Shown in pieces: positions 10,633-21,881 of a stretch of 64,000 bases of DNA (position 1 is the first letter of the stretch; every line of letters begins with the position of its first letter). Position numbers and translations under genes: made by a program. A model generated the notes under the pieces. That model was not told where the DNA came from. It made no database searches and worked only from the letters and a program-made list of their open reading frames with translations. The stretch covers positions 1,965,451-2,029,450 of the forward strand of contig CM065701.1 in NCBI GenBank assembly GCA_017654935.2, read 5' to 3'. The DNA is from Phymorhynchus buccinoides (Eukaryota > Mollusca > Gastropoda > Neogastropoda > Raphitomidae).

Positions 10633-11540
10633 CTGGAAGGGGGAAATGCATGAATGTATACATGTACACATGTGAGAGTGTATAATGTAAATCCCTCCCA
10701 CTGGAAGGGGGAAATGCATGAATGTATGTACACATGTGAGAGTGTATAATGTAAATCCCTCCCACTGGAAGGGGGAAATGCATTAATGTATGTACACATG
10801 TGAGAGTGTATAATGTAGATCCCTCCCACTGGAAGGGGGAAATGCATGAATGTATGTACACATGTGAGAGTGTATAATGTAGATCCCTCCCACTGGAAGG
10901 GGGAAATGCATGAATGTATGTACACATGTGAGAGTGTATAATGTAGATCCCTCCCACTGGAAGGGGGAAATGCATGAATGTATGTACACATGTGGGGGTG
11001 TATAATGTAGATCCCGCCCACTGGAAGGGGGAAATGCATGAATGTATGTACACATGTGAGAGTGTATAATGTAGATCCCTCCCACTGGAAGGGGGAAATG
11101 CATGAATGTATGTACACATGTGAGAGTGTATAATGTAGATCCCGCCCACTGGAAGGGGGAAATGCATGAATGTATGTACACATGTGAGAGTGTATAATGT
11201 AGATCCCGCCCACTGGAAGGGGGAAATGCATGAATGTATGTACACATGTGAGAGTGTATAATGTAGATCCCTCCCACTGGAAGGGGGAAATGCATGAATG
11301 TATGTACACATGTGAGAGTGTAGAATGTAGATCCCTCCCACTGGAAGGGGGAAATGCATGAATGTATGTACACATGTGAGAGTGTATAATGTAGATCCCT
11401 CCCACTGGAAGGGGGAAATGCATGAATGTATGTACACATGTGAGAGTGTATAATGTAGATCCCTCCCACTGGAAGGGGGAAATGCATGAATGTATGTACA
11501 CATGTGAGAGTGTATAATGTAAATCCCTCCCACTGGAAGG
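10633..11540 (-). repeat. 64-bp minisatellite carrying exon 2 acceptor (proximal block)
   Basis: About 14 units of 64 bp begin at the exon 2 boundary. On the minus strand each contains TTTCCCCCTTCCAGTGGG, AGGGATCTACA and then TTATACACTCTCACATG, TGTACATACATTCATGCA. The first part equals the exon 2 acceptor and exon start. Units differ mainly by C/T in CCCGCCC/CCCTCCC, A/G in GTARATCC, and GAGAG/GGGGG. There is no stop codon in any minus frame, which explains the long repetitive open frames. Confidence 0.96.
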
Positions 11541-11690
11541 GTTTTCAATGCTTAACAATTAAAAAATTCAGTCAACAAGGAAATGCATGAAATGCATGAA
11601 TTGCATTTTGACTGTGGTGAACAGTGCACCACTTGGAAGGCTTGTGGTTCCAAATAGATGCAAATAGCAAAAATCATGTACACATGTGAG
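11541..11690. mobile_element. Scrambled fragments of a TIR element inside the minisatellite
   Basis: 11544-11579 (TTCAATGCTTAACAATTAAA...) matches 50643-50680, and 11603-11671 (GCATTTTGACTGTGGTGAAC...) matches 50251-50320 of the intact element in the right-hand copy. The two pieces are in the same orientation but reversed order, and both TIRs are missing. Confidence 0.85.
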
Positions 11691-12876
11691 AGTGTATAAT
11701 GTAAATCCCTCCCACTGGAAGGGGGAAATGCATGAATGTATGTACACATGTGAGAGTGTATAATGTAAATCCCTCCCACTGGAAGGGGGAAATGCATGAA
11801 TGTATGTACACATGTGAGAGTGTATAATGTAAATCCCTCCCACTGGAAGGGGGAAATGCATGAATGTATGTACACATGTGAGAGTGTATAATGTAGATCC
11901 CGCCCACTGGAAGGGGGAAATGCATGAATGTATGTACACATGTGAGAGTGTATAATGTAAATCCCTCCCACTGGAAGGGGGAAATGCATGAATGTATGTA
12001 CACATGTGGGGGTGTATAATGTAGATCCCTCCCACTGGAAGGGGGAAATGCATGAATGCATCATGTACACATGTGAGAGTGTATAATGTAGATCCCGCCC
12101 ACTGGAAGGGGGAAATGCATGAATGTATGTACACATGTGAGAGTGTATAATGTAGATCCCTCCCACTGGAAGGGGGAAATGCATGAATGTATGTACACAT
12201 GTGGGGGTGTATAATGTAGATCCCTCCCACTGGAAGGGGGAAATGCATGAATGCATCATGTACACATGTGAGAGTGTATAATGTAGATCCCGCCCACTGG
12301 AAGGGGGAAATGCATGAATGTATGTACACATGTGAGAGTGTATAATGTAAATCCCTCCCACTGGAAGGGGGAAATGCATGAATGTATACATGTACACATG
12401 TGAGAGTGTATAATGTAAATCCCTCCCACTGGAAGGGGGAAATGCATGAATGTAGGTACACATGTGAGAGTGTAGAATGTAGATCCCTCCCACTGGAAGG
12501 GGGAAATACATGTGAGAGTGTAGAATGTAAATCCCTCCCACTGGAAGGGGGAAATGCATGAATGTAGGTACACATGTGAGAGTGTAGAATGTAGATCCCT
12601 CCCACTGGAAGGGGGAAATACATGTGAGAGTGTAGAATGTAAATCCCTCCCACTGGAAGGGGGAAATGCATGAATGTATGTACACATGTGAGAGTGTAGA
12701 ATGTAGATCCCTCCCACTGGAAGGGGGAAATGCATGAATTTATGTACACATGTGGGGGTGTATAATGTAGATCCCTCCCAATGGAAGGGGGAAATGCATG
12801 AATGTATGTACACATGTGGGGGTGTATAATGTAGATCCCTCCCACTGGAAAGGGAAAATGCATGAAGTGAATATAT
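11691..12876 (-). repeat. 64-bp minisatellite (distal block)
   Basis: About 18 more units, including variants with ATGCATCATGTACAC junctions and two short units in which GGGGGAAATACATGTGAGAG skips part of the unit. Acceptor-like CCTTCCAGTGGG is kept in nearly all units. Confidence 0.95.
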
Positions 12877-13190
12877 GTACACATGTGATAGTGCATAATG
12901 TAGATCCCTCCCACTGGAAGGGGGCAGACACACTGCATACAGTATGATCTAACAGTACACATGTGATAGTGCATAATGTAGATCCCTCCCACTGGAAGGG
13001 GGCAGACACACTGCATACAGTATGATCCAACAGTACACATGTGATAGTGCATAATGTAGATCCCTCCCATTGGAAGGAGGCAGACACACTGCATACAGTA
13101 TGATCTAACAGTACACATGTGATAGTGCATAATGTAGATCCCTCCCATTGGAAGGGGGCAGACACACTGCATACAGTATGATCCAACAGT
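12877..13190 (-). repeat. 78-bp variant units at the far end of the array
   Basis: GTACACATGTGATAGTGCAT recurs at 12877, 12955, 13033 and 13111, a 78-bp period. Part of the 64-bp unit is replaced by GCAGACACACTGCATACAGT, giving on the minus strand TGTCTGCCCCCTTCCAG|TGGG, a strong-looking acceptor. The period is a multiple of three, so one frame gives 26-residue repeats; not evidence for coding. Confidence 0.93.
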
Positions 13191-13640
13191 AACATTTGTG
13201 AAATTGTGAAATGAGGTCTACATTATATAAGTGAACGAAAACAGTATAATTATTTTAAGACAGAAGTATATTTTACATTAACCCTTTCGCCGCCAGCCAA
13301 TTTTCAGCAACAAATTTCCATGAATCTTACCTGGGTAAAGAAAAATATCATCTGCAATAGTGGGGATTCCTCTATGACATGTATAAAGTAAGCCCTATCC
13401 TTACCTCCCAAAATAAAGAAAATTGGGTCTTTGGATAACAGACCCTGGTTTGATGCCTTTTAGTGACATGGGTGTTAAACCATTGTGGTGCATAAATGCG
13501 ACATTGGCGGTGAAAGGGTTAATCATGTACATGTGTGTACATCCATGTGCAAGTGTGTGCATGTTTGCACACACATGTGCAATATTTGAAATTTTGGGTC
13601 AAATATGGTCCATGAATTTTTAAAACAAAGCTCTGTTGGT
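13191..13640. other. Intron 1 DNA, no gene seen
   Basis: Includes a pair ACCCTTTCGCCGCCAG (13280) and GGCGGTGAAAGGGTTAA (13506) that could be the ends of a roughly 245-bp inverted-repeat element, similar to the CATTTCGCCGCCGATGTCAC and GGCAAAAGGGTTAA pair near 7968-8213. Confidence 0.5.
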
Positions 13641-14089
13641 TAGAGGTGGGGGGAAAAACCGGTTTGAACCGAAAAACCGGTGCAAAACTTTTGCGGTTCG
13701 AAAAACCGTTTCAAGTTGCTGTAAACCGTTTTTTTTAACTGCAAACTGAAAGTAAATTTGTCTTAGAATAACGCATTCTTTTCGAAAAACAACACTAATT
13801 CTCAGCACAGAGTGGGTGTTTCGAAACCAAGAGTAGCTGTTTCTAGTTTGTGGTGGTCTCTCTCTTGCCTTTAGGTTTGTTTCTGGTTTATACAATTTAT
13901 GTCAAACGTGTGTGTTCGCTTTGCATTGCATTTTTGTTTGAATGTGTTACTGTTATGAATGCTAACGTGTGTGTGCGCTTTGATTTGATTTCTATCAAGA
14001 TTCAGACTCAGAGCGGTATAAATACTGTATGTTGTTGTTGTTGATTGAGTTCAGTGTGTGTGTCATACTCATAAGTCATAAGTTTCTTT

Positions 14090-14141
<52 letters not shown>

Positions 14142-14296
14142 CGTGCGTGTGCGTGAATATTCTGACAAATGAATATGTGATTGCATAGGTGAAACTAGTG
14201 ATGCAAGTACTCTACTGGTTAAAAAAAAAACGGTTTGGTAAAACCGATTCGAAGAGGGAAAACCGGTTCAGATTTTTTAACCGGTTCTCAACTCTA
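13641..14296. mobile_element. Non-autonomous hAT-type element (MITE) with 8-bp TSD
   Basis: The insert is flanked by CTGTTGGT at 13633-13640 and 14297-14304. Its ends are TAGAGGTGGGG... and the reverse complement of ...GAACCGGTTC TCAACTCTA, both followed inward by repeated AACCGGTT motifs. TAGAG-type ends and an 8-bp target duplication fit the hAT superfamily. It is 656 bp, has a GT microsatellite inside and no transposase. It lies in GYS intron 1; the right-hand copy (53853-54502) has the same target duplication. Confidence 0.88.
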
Positions 14297-14774
14297 CTGT
14301 TGGTGGGGGTAACTGAACAACATCTTTGCCAATTCTTTTGACATACCCTCCCTTTACTCCCCCATCCTCTCGTCTTTCAACTGATTACACACATGACACA
14401 CATGTGCAGTAGACCGTTGCTTCGATTTCATCGTGGGAAATGGAATGCCAAGTGGCGAGTGCTACAATAATCAAGAATGAGAATGCCCAGGCCCTGTCCC
14501 CCATCATATCCGGCCCATGCAAACTGGCAACTACCAAGCAAAGTAATTACTTTGCACGAAGAAACCAAAATGAATGGTTTGCAGTAATCTCTCAAAACAC
14601 TTAAATACACCCATGGACAAAAAGAGACCAAAAGCATACGTGCGGAAAGCCTAAGGAGTGATGACTGAGCTGATTTAGTCTACTATTACAGTATTAGCCC
14701 TACATTTTGGTTGCACGAACAAATCAGTTCGTGAAGGTTAAACTGTTGGCATGACAATTAACAGCAATGCTCAC

Positions 14775-14919
14775 CTTTATTTGCAACTTCCCATGCAATT
14801 TCGAAAAGCCATCTATTTCCTGCAGCGGCTGAGGCTCCTCTGTCAAGATAATAGTCGTCCACATCGGGCTCAACATTTTTCAACGTTCGGAAAAAGCTTC
14901 CTCTCCTCCGCAGCGCCAT
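14775..14919 (-). CDS. GYS: Glycogen synthase, coding exon 1 (start codon)
   Basis: The minus strand gives ATG at 14919 and 48 codons plus the first base of codon 49. The product starts MALRRRGSFFRTLKN and ends NRWLFEIAWEVANK, the conserved N-terminal block of animal glycogen synthase that precedes VGGIYTV. The donor is AATAAAG|GTGAGC, and phase 1 matches exon 2. Ser8 sits in an R-R-G-S context, at the same position as phosphorylation site 2 of vertebrate muscle enzyme, so conserved phospho-inhibition is plausible (inference). It was hidden beneath an unrelated plus-strand open frame. The right-hand copy differs by one synonymous base (CTG/TTG at codon 3). Confidence 0.92.
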
Positions 14920-15090
14920 GTCTGCTTTCTGCCCGATGTCAACTTAAGGTGAAGGTTGTTGTCGGGCTTAGAGGGATTCTCTTACTTTTCCTATGACGTC
15001 AGGTGTGTCTTGATTGGCTACTTTCGAGGGGGGGGGAAGCGATGAGGTCAGGTCAGTCAGGGGGAGTGAATGAGGGGCACGTGATGGGAT
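14920..15090 (-). promoter_or_regulatory. Putative GYS promoter and 5' UTR
   Basis: Directly upstream of exon 1 are a full CRE palindrome TGACGTCA (14994-15001), a CCAAT box on the gene strand (15013-15017) and an E-box CACGTG (15078-15083). No clear TATA box is seen. CCAAT at roughly 95 bp above the start codon is a typical spacing for a TATA-less promoter. CREB-type and bHLH-type control of glycogen metabolism is known in animals, but here it is only inferred from motifs. Conserved in the right-hand copy. Confidence 0.55.
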
Positions 15091-15240
15091 GAGGGGATGG
15101 GCATTTCTTTCATCAAGTTTTCACAGCATTTTGCTCTTATCATGGACAGACCGTCTGCAAACAGCGTGACAACGTTTCGGTTTGATGTTTAATCTAGGAC
15201 GTTGGCCTAAATATTCTAAGCACTTTTCTGTTGCCAGGTT

Positions 15241-15241
15241 A

Positions 15242-15291
<50 letters not shown>
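15241..15291. repeat. GA dinucleotide repeat
   Basis: About 25 GA units; only about 14 units at 55434-55464 in the other copy. Confidence 0.95.
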
Positions 15292-15296
<5 letters not shown>

Positions 15297-15304
15297 TAGT
15301 CTGT

Positions 15305-15565
15305 TATAGTCCCGTCGACAGCTATGGTTATCTCAGGACTGTCACCACATAACATTCGACCACGTATAACAAAACACACATCAATGATTCTTAACAACGT
15401 CCCCAAACCTGAAAACAACACACACACAAACCAGTACAATTCACCACATGGCATCTTCATCATTGTACCCTATAGGCCTAGCTCATAATTTCACACATAA
15501 CAGTGCACACACACACACTGGAAACGTTGAGCCACTCTACTTTTCTTATATCGGATCCGACTTTT
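15305..15565 (+). repeat. Dispersed repeat, TATAGTCCCGTCGACAGC family
   Basis: Starts TATAGTCCCGTCGACAGC, includes CTCAGGACTGTCACC and ends near GGAAACGTTGAGCCACTCTA. An inverted, diverged copy lies at 63722-63955 and the allelic copy at about 55475-55740. Mobile-element family not recognised. Confidence 0.8.
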
Positions 15566-15689
15566 TTTTTTAAGTAAAAAGGAATAACAAACACACCCTA
15601 GTTTTAAACAAATATATATGAAAGGCCATAAAGGAAAAAATGCGCTGCAGAATGGGCAAAAAATGTATATAAAAGGCCATAAACACTGG

Positions 15690-15792
15690 CGTAGGAACGG
15701 GGGGGCAGGGGGGCAGCTGCCCCCCCCCCCCCCCTGACTTCGAGGAGGGGGGGCACACGTATCTCTCTGCCCCCCCCCCCCCCCCCCCCAAT
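15690..15792. repeat. Short G/C-homopolymer inverted segment
   Basis: GGCGTAGGAACGGGG, then GGGGCAGCTGCCCC, GACTTCGAGGAGGGG and two long C runs. It can fold strongly. Run lengths differ in the other copy (55860-55960). Confidence 0.75.
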
Positions 15793-15889
15793 CAGTATAA
15801 CGGCAAAAAAAACCACACACACAAAAAACAGAAAGGACACAAGGAAACGAAAGAGTTAATAATCTCAGCCCATTCACTACACATTGCTG

Positions 15890-16262
15890 TCATGGACTTG
15901 GTACTGCATCAAAGATGGATTTGAGGGGGGTTACAGGGGTTCCACCCCCTCAGACAAAAAAAATGGAAAGAAAAAGAGGAAGACAATTAAATTGTAGTTC
16001 CATGCTACAGTTATTCTCTCACGAGAAGCCTTGATTGCATCTTTTACATTCAAATTATCATCAGCTTCTGGGAGGCAATCCCCCCAGACCCATCACCCCA
16101 CCCCAACTGACCACTTGGAGCTACCCCCTCCCCTCTTCCATGACTGGCTGATCCGCCCCAAACATGGTTGTATTTTTATGCTTTTTTGTTGTCTCCTTTC
16201 AATTCACATCATGTTTTATTTCATTCATAGATTTTTTTATATAATTGATTATGATTATGTTT
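15890..16262 (+). repeat. Dispersed repeat, GGGGTTACAGGGGTTCCACC family
   Basis: About 370 bp including GGTTACAGGGGTTCCACCCC, CATCTTTTACATTCAAA, CAACTGACCACTTGGA and TTCCATGACTGGCTGAT. A diverged paralogue is at about 29940-30310; their right-hand counterparts are at about 56080-56425 and 61485-61830. Confidence 0.85.
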
Positions 16263-16496
16263 AAAAATAACAATAATAAAGTATTTTTGTAGGATTTACT
16301 AAGTCATGTAATTTAACCTATCCATCCATTCGTCTTGTCCGTGCACTTGCAGCACCCCCCCACCCCCCACCCCCCTCGCCGCTGGCTGTCCAAAAAAAAA
16401 AAAAAGGAGATGCTCTTGCAATAAGGTGATAATGTTTGATTGTCTTTTGTGTGTTATGACTGCAAGCTAAGTAAGGTGCAAAACTGATAAAACGCT

Positions 16497-16628
16497 CTTA
16501 AAGACCCAGTACGTCACGTGTCAAAATCACGGTTTCCACGTGTTTTCCCTCTTATAGCTAGTAAGGAATCTTAAGAAATATTCCTAGTATAAGAGGGAAT
16601 GTGACACGTGACGTGCGGGGTCTTTAAG
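16497..16628. mobile_element. 132-bp foldback MITE flanked by TTAA
   Basis: The left arm begins CTTAAAGACCCAGTACGTCA and the right arm ends ACGTGCGGGGTCTTTAAG; the centre TCCCTCTTATA...TATAAGAGGGA is also inverted. TTAA occurs at both edges, the piggyBac-type target, but the superfamily is not certain. Copied at 56653-56784. Confidence 0.75.
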
Positions 16629-16689
16629 AAGTTCTGTTCTGAGCTCACAGGAGATGCCACAAAACAGTTTTAAAATCAGTGTTGAAAAC

Positions 16690-16800
16690 TCGTTTTCGGA
16701 CTGGGGGCTTCGCCCCCCTGGACCCCCCACCAGGGCTATGCCCCTGGACCCCACCAGGGCCTAGGCCGGCGGCCCCTGGACCCCGGCCTAAAAACATTTC
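16690..16800. repeat. GC-rich hairpin repeat
   Basis: Contains GGGGGCTTCGCCCCCCTGGA and two more CCCTGGACCCC blocks. The right-hand copy lacks its last roughly 100 bp (ends at about 56934). Confidence 0.65.
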
Positions 16801-16998
16801 AGGCACACCCCCCCCCTTCGAAAGTCTGTGATCCGGCCCTGTCAAGTGCCTATAAGGTCTCACGCGTAAAAGCCGGTGAACAAAATTTTTAAAAAACTAG
16901 CATGTCATAAATTGTAAATGAGGATGGAGAGAATGAAAAATGGAGATGAGGGGCTACTCTTTGTTTAAAGCTGCCCCACCACGACAAGGTGGAAGTCC

Positions 16999-17190
<192 letters not shown>

Positions 17191-18375
17191 ACATATTTAA
17201 AAGTAGAAAATGAAAAACGAAAATAAACACATACAAAGTAATATAAAGCATGCAAAAAAAAAAAATCCCTATATTGTAACACATCAATAACAAAATCAAA
17301 CCTATTATTATTAACTATACTAATTATTAACATTCAAAATGTGTGAAGTAAGCGCATACACACGGGAAAATAAAACCCAATCCTACTTTTCACACTCATC
17401 TTTAAACATTCAAAATAGGGAAGTGCACAAACATAAAAAAATACCTCAATCATACTTCATCATTAAAATGTACTTATTTGAAAAGAAACCCATGCATATA
17501 ATAAGTCAAACATAGTATTACTTTACCTACTCATCTTAGCATGCACAATTAAAAATGTAAATACATGTACCCATGGCAACATGAAACCTATTCCTACATT
17601 CCATTATTCATTTTTAGCATGAACATATTAAAAAGTAAACACACACTCATAACAAAAGCAAACCTAGTCATATTATTTGCAAGCGAATACACATATTAAA
17701 AAGTAAATACTGCTCATAACGAAATCAAGCCTGAACCTACTTTCTAGTCCTCATCTTTAACACGCACATAAGTAAAACTTAACTCATCACAAAATTAAAA
17801 CTAATCCTTATTTTACATACTCGTAACATGTACACATTTTAAATTTAAAGCCGATACACATAATAAAATCAAGCCTAAGCCCATTTTACATACTAATCTT
17901 AAAAATACATCAAGCTTAAATGTAAGCCCATACACATGACAGAATAAAACCAAATCCTATTCTACATACTCATCTTTAACATGCACGCATTTTGGAGTAA
18001 ACACTTATGCATAACAAGATGAAACCCAATCCTATAATAATAATAGTAGCAATAATAAATAATAATAATAATAATCAAAATAATAATAATTCATATAGTG
18101 CTAAAACTCCATATAGTAGTATGCTCGTTGCACGTTACAAAAGCAACAATGAAAGATGGAAAACATTAATTAAAATCAGCAAGAAAGTCATACCACCAAC
18201 ATTTGAATACAAAGAAATAAAGTAACGAAATACATGATTTTCACTCACAAAGACATCCATCCTCGTTCACCAAGCACTGTCACTCTCTCATTACACACCA
18301 CACTCACAAACTAATACAAACGTAAACAAGTAACCAGAAGGAATGCACCAATTAATACGTGCGTACACACGGCCC

Positions 18376-18378
<3 letters not shown>

Positions 18379-18423
<45 letters not shown>

Positions 18424-18652
18424 CCTCTCTCTCTCTCTCTCTCTCTCACCCTCCCCCCCCCTGCTCCCCCCTCTCCCCCTCTCTCTCTCTCTCTCCTCTC
18501 TCCCCTCCCCCCCTCTCTCTCTCTCTCCCTCCCCCTTTCTCTCCCTTTCTCCCTCTCTCTTTTCCTCTCCCTCTCTCCCTCCCCCCTCTCCTCTCCCTCT
18601 CTCTCTCTCCCCCTCTCTCTCTCTCTCTTTTCCCTCTCTCTCTCATTATACA
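18379..18652. repeat. CT-rich simple repeat
   Basis: Long CTCTCT runs with C-rich interruptions. Frames reading S/L or R/E repeats are artefacts. Confidence 0.95.
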
Positions 18653-18829
18653 GGATCCCCAATACAATATATCAAAGAGACACTTTTCGTTACATAAATA
18701 TAAACATTCTGGCTAAATCACACTAAACAAAATAAAACAATATAAGCCTAAAGAAGAAAAAAAAAAGAAAAAAAAAAAAAAAAAAAAAAGTGTATTCTAA
18801 ATAATTATTTTATGACACTAAGCACACAC

Positions 18830-19080
<251 letters not shown>

Positions 19081-19639
19081 CATATCTAACACACTCATCT
19101 TTAACAATCATAACATTATAAACACAGCCGATAAACACCGATACATGACAAAGTCGAGCCTAGTTACTTGTAGGCCTACTTCGCATATTCAACTAAAAAA
19201 TAAACTTAAAAGTAAGCACACACACACACGTTATAAAAGTATAGTAAATACATATCCATAACATCATCAAACTTAATCTTACTTTATATAAGTAATTATT
19301 TATTTATTTTTAGCATGCACAAATTTGTAAATTAGCATGCACACTCGATAAAATCAAACCTAATCCTACCTTATGCACTCAAGTTTCAAATATACACTCA
19401 ACTAACAAAACAAATTTAAAAGTAAGCATGTGCACATGTCAACAGCAAAAATAAATCCTACATATCATATTAATTTTTAACAAATATAAAAAACGACACT
19501 AATATTTTTTATATATATCATGAGAAAATCAAGCCTAAGCCAACACTACACACTTGTCTGTAAAATGCAAAAAATAGAATAAAACACATACACATTATTA
19601 GAGAGAGAGAGAGAGAGGAGAAAAGAGAGAGAGAGAGAG

Positions 19640-20640
19640 TTTTGTTTATTGATGGTACAGAATAAGCAGCATGGTCTACAGTGGCGGCATTGGTTGGTTG
19701 AGTGCGGGTTGTAGTACTATACAGCCTGTTTTTACACAACAGTCTCAAGGTCAAATGTCGAAGTCAAAGTCAAAAGGATTCAAATGTCTCCCACTGCATT
19801 CCTTAGGTCCTGCTGATCAAGAATATATATGGTTATGTGGGTGTAAATCCAGCGGTGTCTGAACAACTAGCAGCCACTGTTAAAAAAAGAGAAGTTCAGA
19901 AGTTCAAAAGTCAAGGTCAAGGTCATTATGATAATCAATACTTTGCACCACACATGACCTTGAGGCAGTCAACATTGAAGCCTGTAACTAAAAAAAAAAT
20001 GTGGAAGCACTTAGTCATGAAGTGAAGACAGCAAACAAAGTTGACAGGTTGTAAATTTTCTTCTTGTGAGCACAGTTCACAATCAGTCCAAAGGTCAGTG
20101 GGAGAGAAACAGTGGGAGTTTTTACCAATTTGACACCTCCAAGGCCTATGTCCTTGACCTTCATTGGCATCCAATATTCAGAATAACCGTGAGCCAATAC
20201 TTCCCCATACCAAGTTTGAACATTGTAAATCAAACGATGTGAAAGAAGAAATGTCATTTTCAAGGTCAAAGTTCAAGGTCAAGTCAGCATGTTATGTGTG
20301 TTTTTCTATGGGACCATCCCTACACCCTGATATACCATCCCACTAAACTGATTTCAAGCCATTCTGTCCAGAGGTACAGCTTGGACATGAAATATATAGC
20401 AGAAAGGAACATTCGGTTTTATGAGTCTCCCTTGGCGGATATTTGTACTCAAAGTTCAAAATTCTGGATCTGAATAGGTTGCGTGATGTTGATCAAGAAT
20501 ATATAGGTTATAGGGGTCTACAGCCAGCGGTTTGGGCACAATCGCCTGGACAGACAGACAGACACCGACACACACACACCACCGACACACCGACACACCG
20601 ACACACACACACACACACACATATATGACTGTCTGTCCCG
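19640..20640 (+). repeat. Dispersed repeat rich in CAAGGTCA
   Basis: Contains several AGGTCAAGGTCA-like blocks, two copies of TGATCAAGAATATATA and a tail CCTGGACAGACAGACAGACA with CA repeats. It resembles the end of a transposable element. Copied at about 57160-58150. I see no coding capacity. Confidence 0.6.
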
Positions 20641-20713
20641 CGTCCAAGGCCAAAAGCCGAAATATTGGGAATAGTCTACATTCTTTCTTGTTAGTTTTCA
20701 TTCTTTTTTTGTT

Positions 20714-20737
20714 GGAGGCTGTCAAGAGACAGCCTCC
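20714..20737. repeat. 24-bp hairpin at indel edge
   Basis: GGAGGCTGTC, four-base loop AAGA, GACAGCCTCC. It lies exactly where similarity to the right-hand copy stops. Confidence 0.85.
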
Positions 20738-20957
20738 TATTAGCATTGGGTAAGGAATCATGTGACTTTTGCTCGTGGAGATCACGTGATTTTGGCCAGT
20801 TCTACAGGGTCATGGAGGGTCACGTGACTTGCTTGGCGTATCAGAGTTGTCTTCCCTTTGTCACTGCAGTTGTCTGCCCTTGATAACCTCATGAATATGC
20901 ATTAGCCTAACAGACTCGTGACCAGAAACATGTTAGCCTTGAGAGTGCTGTGACTGC

Positions 20958-21199
<242 letters not shown>

Positions 21200-21205
21200 A
21201 AAGTC

Positions 21206-21780
21206 TCCATCTGTCTCTCAGGTTCCTTGTTTCATTACTCAGAAACAAAACTCTTTCTTTCTCCCCCCCCCCCCCCACCCACCCTGGGTGTGTGCCTGTG
21301 TAAGTGTTAGCCTACTGTGCTGTGATGTTGAACCATGCTTTTTCTATGCCTAAGTCTCTTATAGCTTACAACAATGCTTGCGTGTGTGCGTTGTGCGTTA
21401 GCAACCTTGTTTCCACTGGAGTTCGTGTCGTCTGCTTAAACTTGCATGTCCACACTGCTAAACAATTATGATGTATAGCATACGAACAGCATGCAAAACA
21501 TTTGCAGAATTTTGAAAGCCAAACGATTTTACATTAAAGTTGTGTATTACGCTTCTGCAAAGAGTATTGTGAAGAAAACAAATTTTGTGTTGTCTTATAG
21601 TAAAAACCAGGCGTGAATTGTATGATAATAAAACCACAAAGGTACTATAAATAGAGTTATCGTGACCTCATTTTCTTGAAGCCACTGCTCACGTCGCGGG
21701 TCAAATAGACCCAGACTTTTATATAGTCAAAAGTAGCACTTAGCTGTTCATTCCTATTCCAAATGTGCGGGTCTAGGCTG
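21206..21780. other. Left-copy-specific DNA, no gene seen
   Basis: Mixed-composition sequence with no recognised feature. The phrase ATTAAAGTTGTGTATTACGC at 21534 recurs at 22769, so the GT array lies between direct repeats. Confidence 0.6.
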
Positions 21781-21789
21781 CACACACAT

Positions 21790-21842
21790 CCGTGTGTGTG
21801 TGTGTATGCACGAGCGCGTGTTTGTGTATGTGCGCGCATGCG

Positions 21843-21881
<39 letters not shown>

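Noticed and set aside
10388..13172. Repetitive minus-strand frames of 370-565 residues as a secreted or repeat protein
   Set aside because: They are translations of the stop-free 64/78-bp minisatellite; only the last part is real (GYS exon 2).
10633..13190. CRISPR array
   Set aside because: Units are contiguous without unique spacers, the context is a eukaryotic intron, and no cas genes exist.
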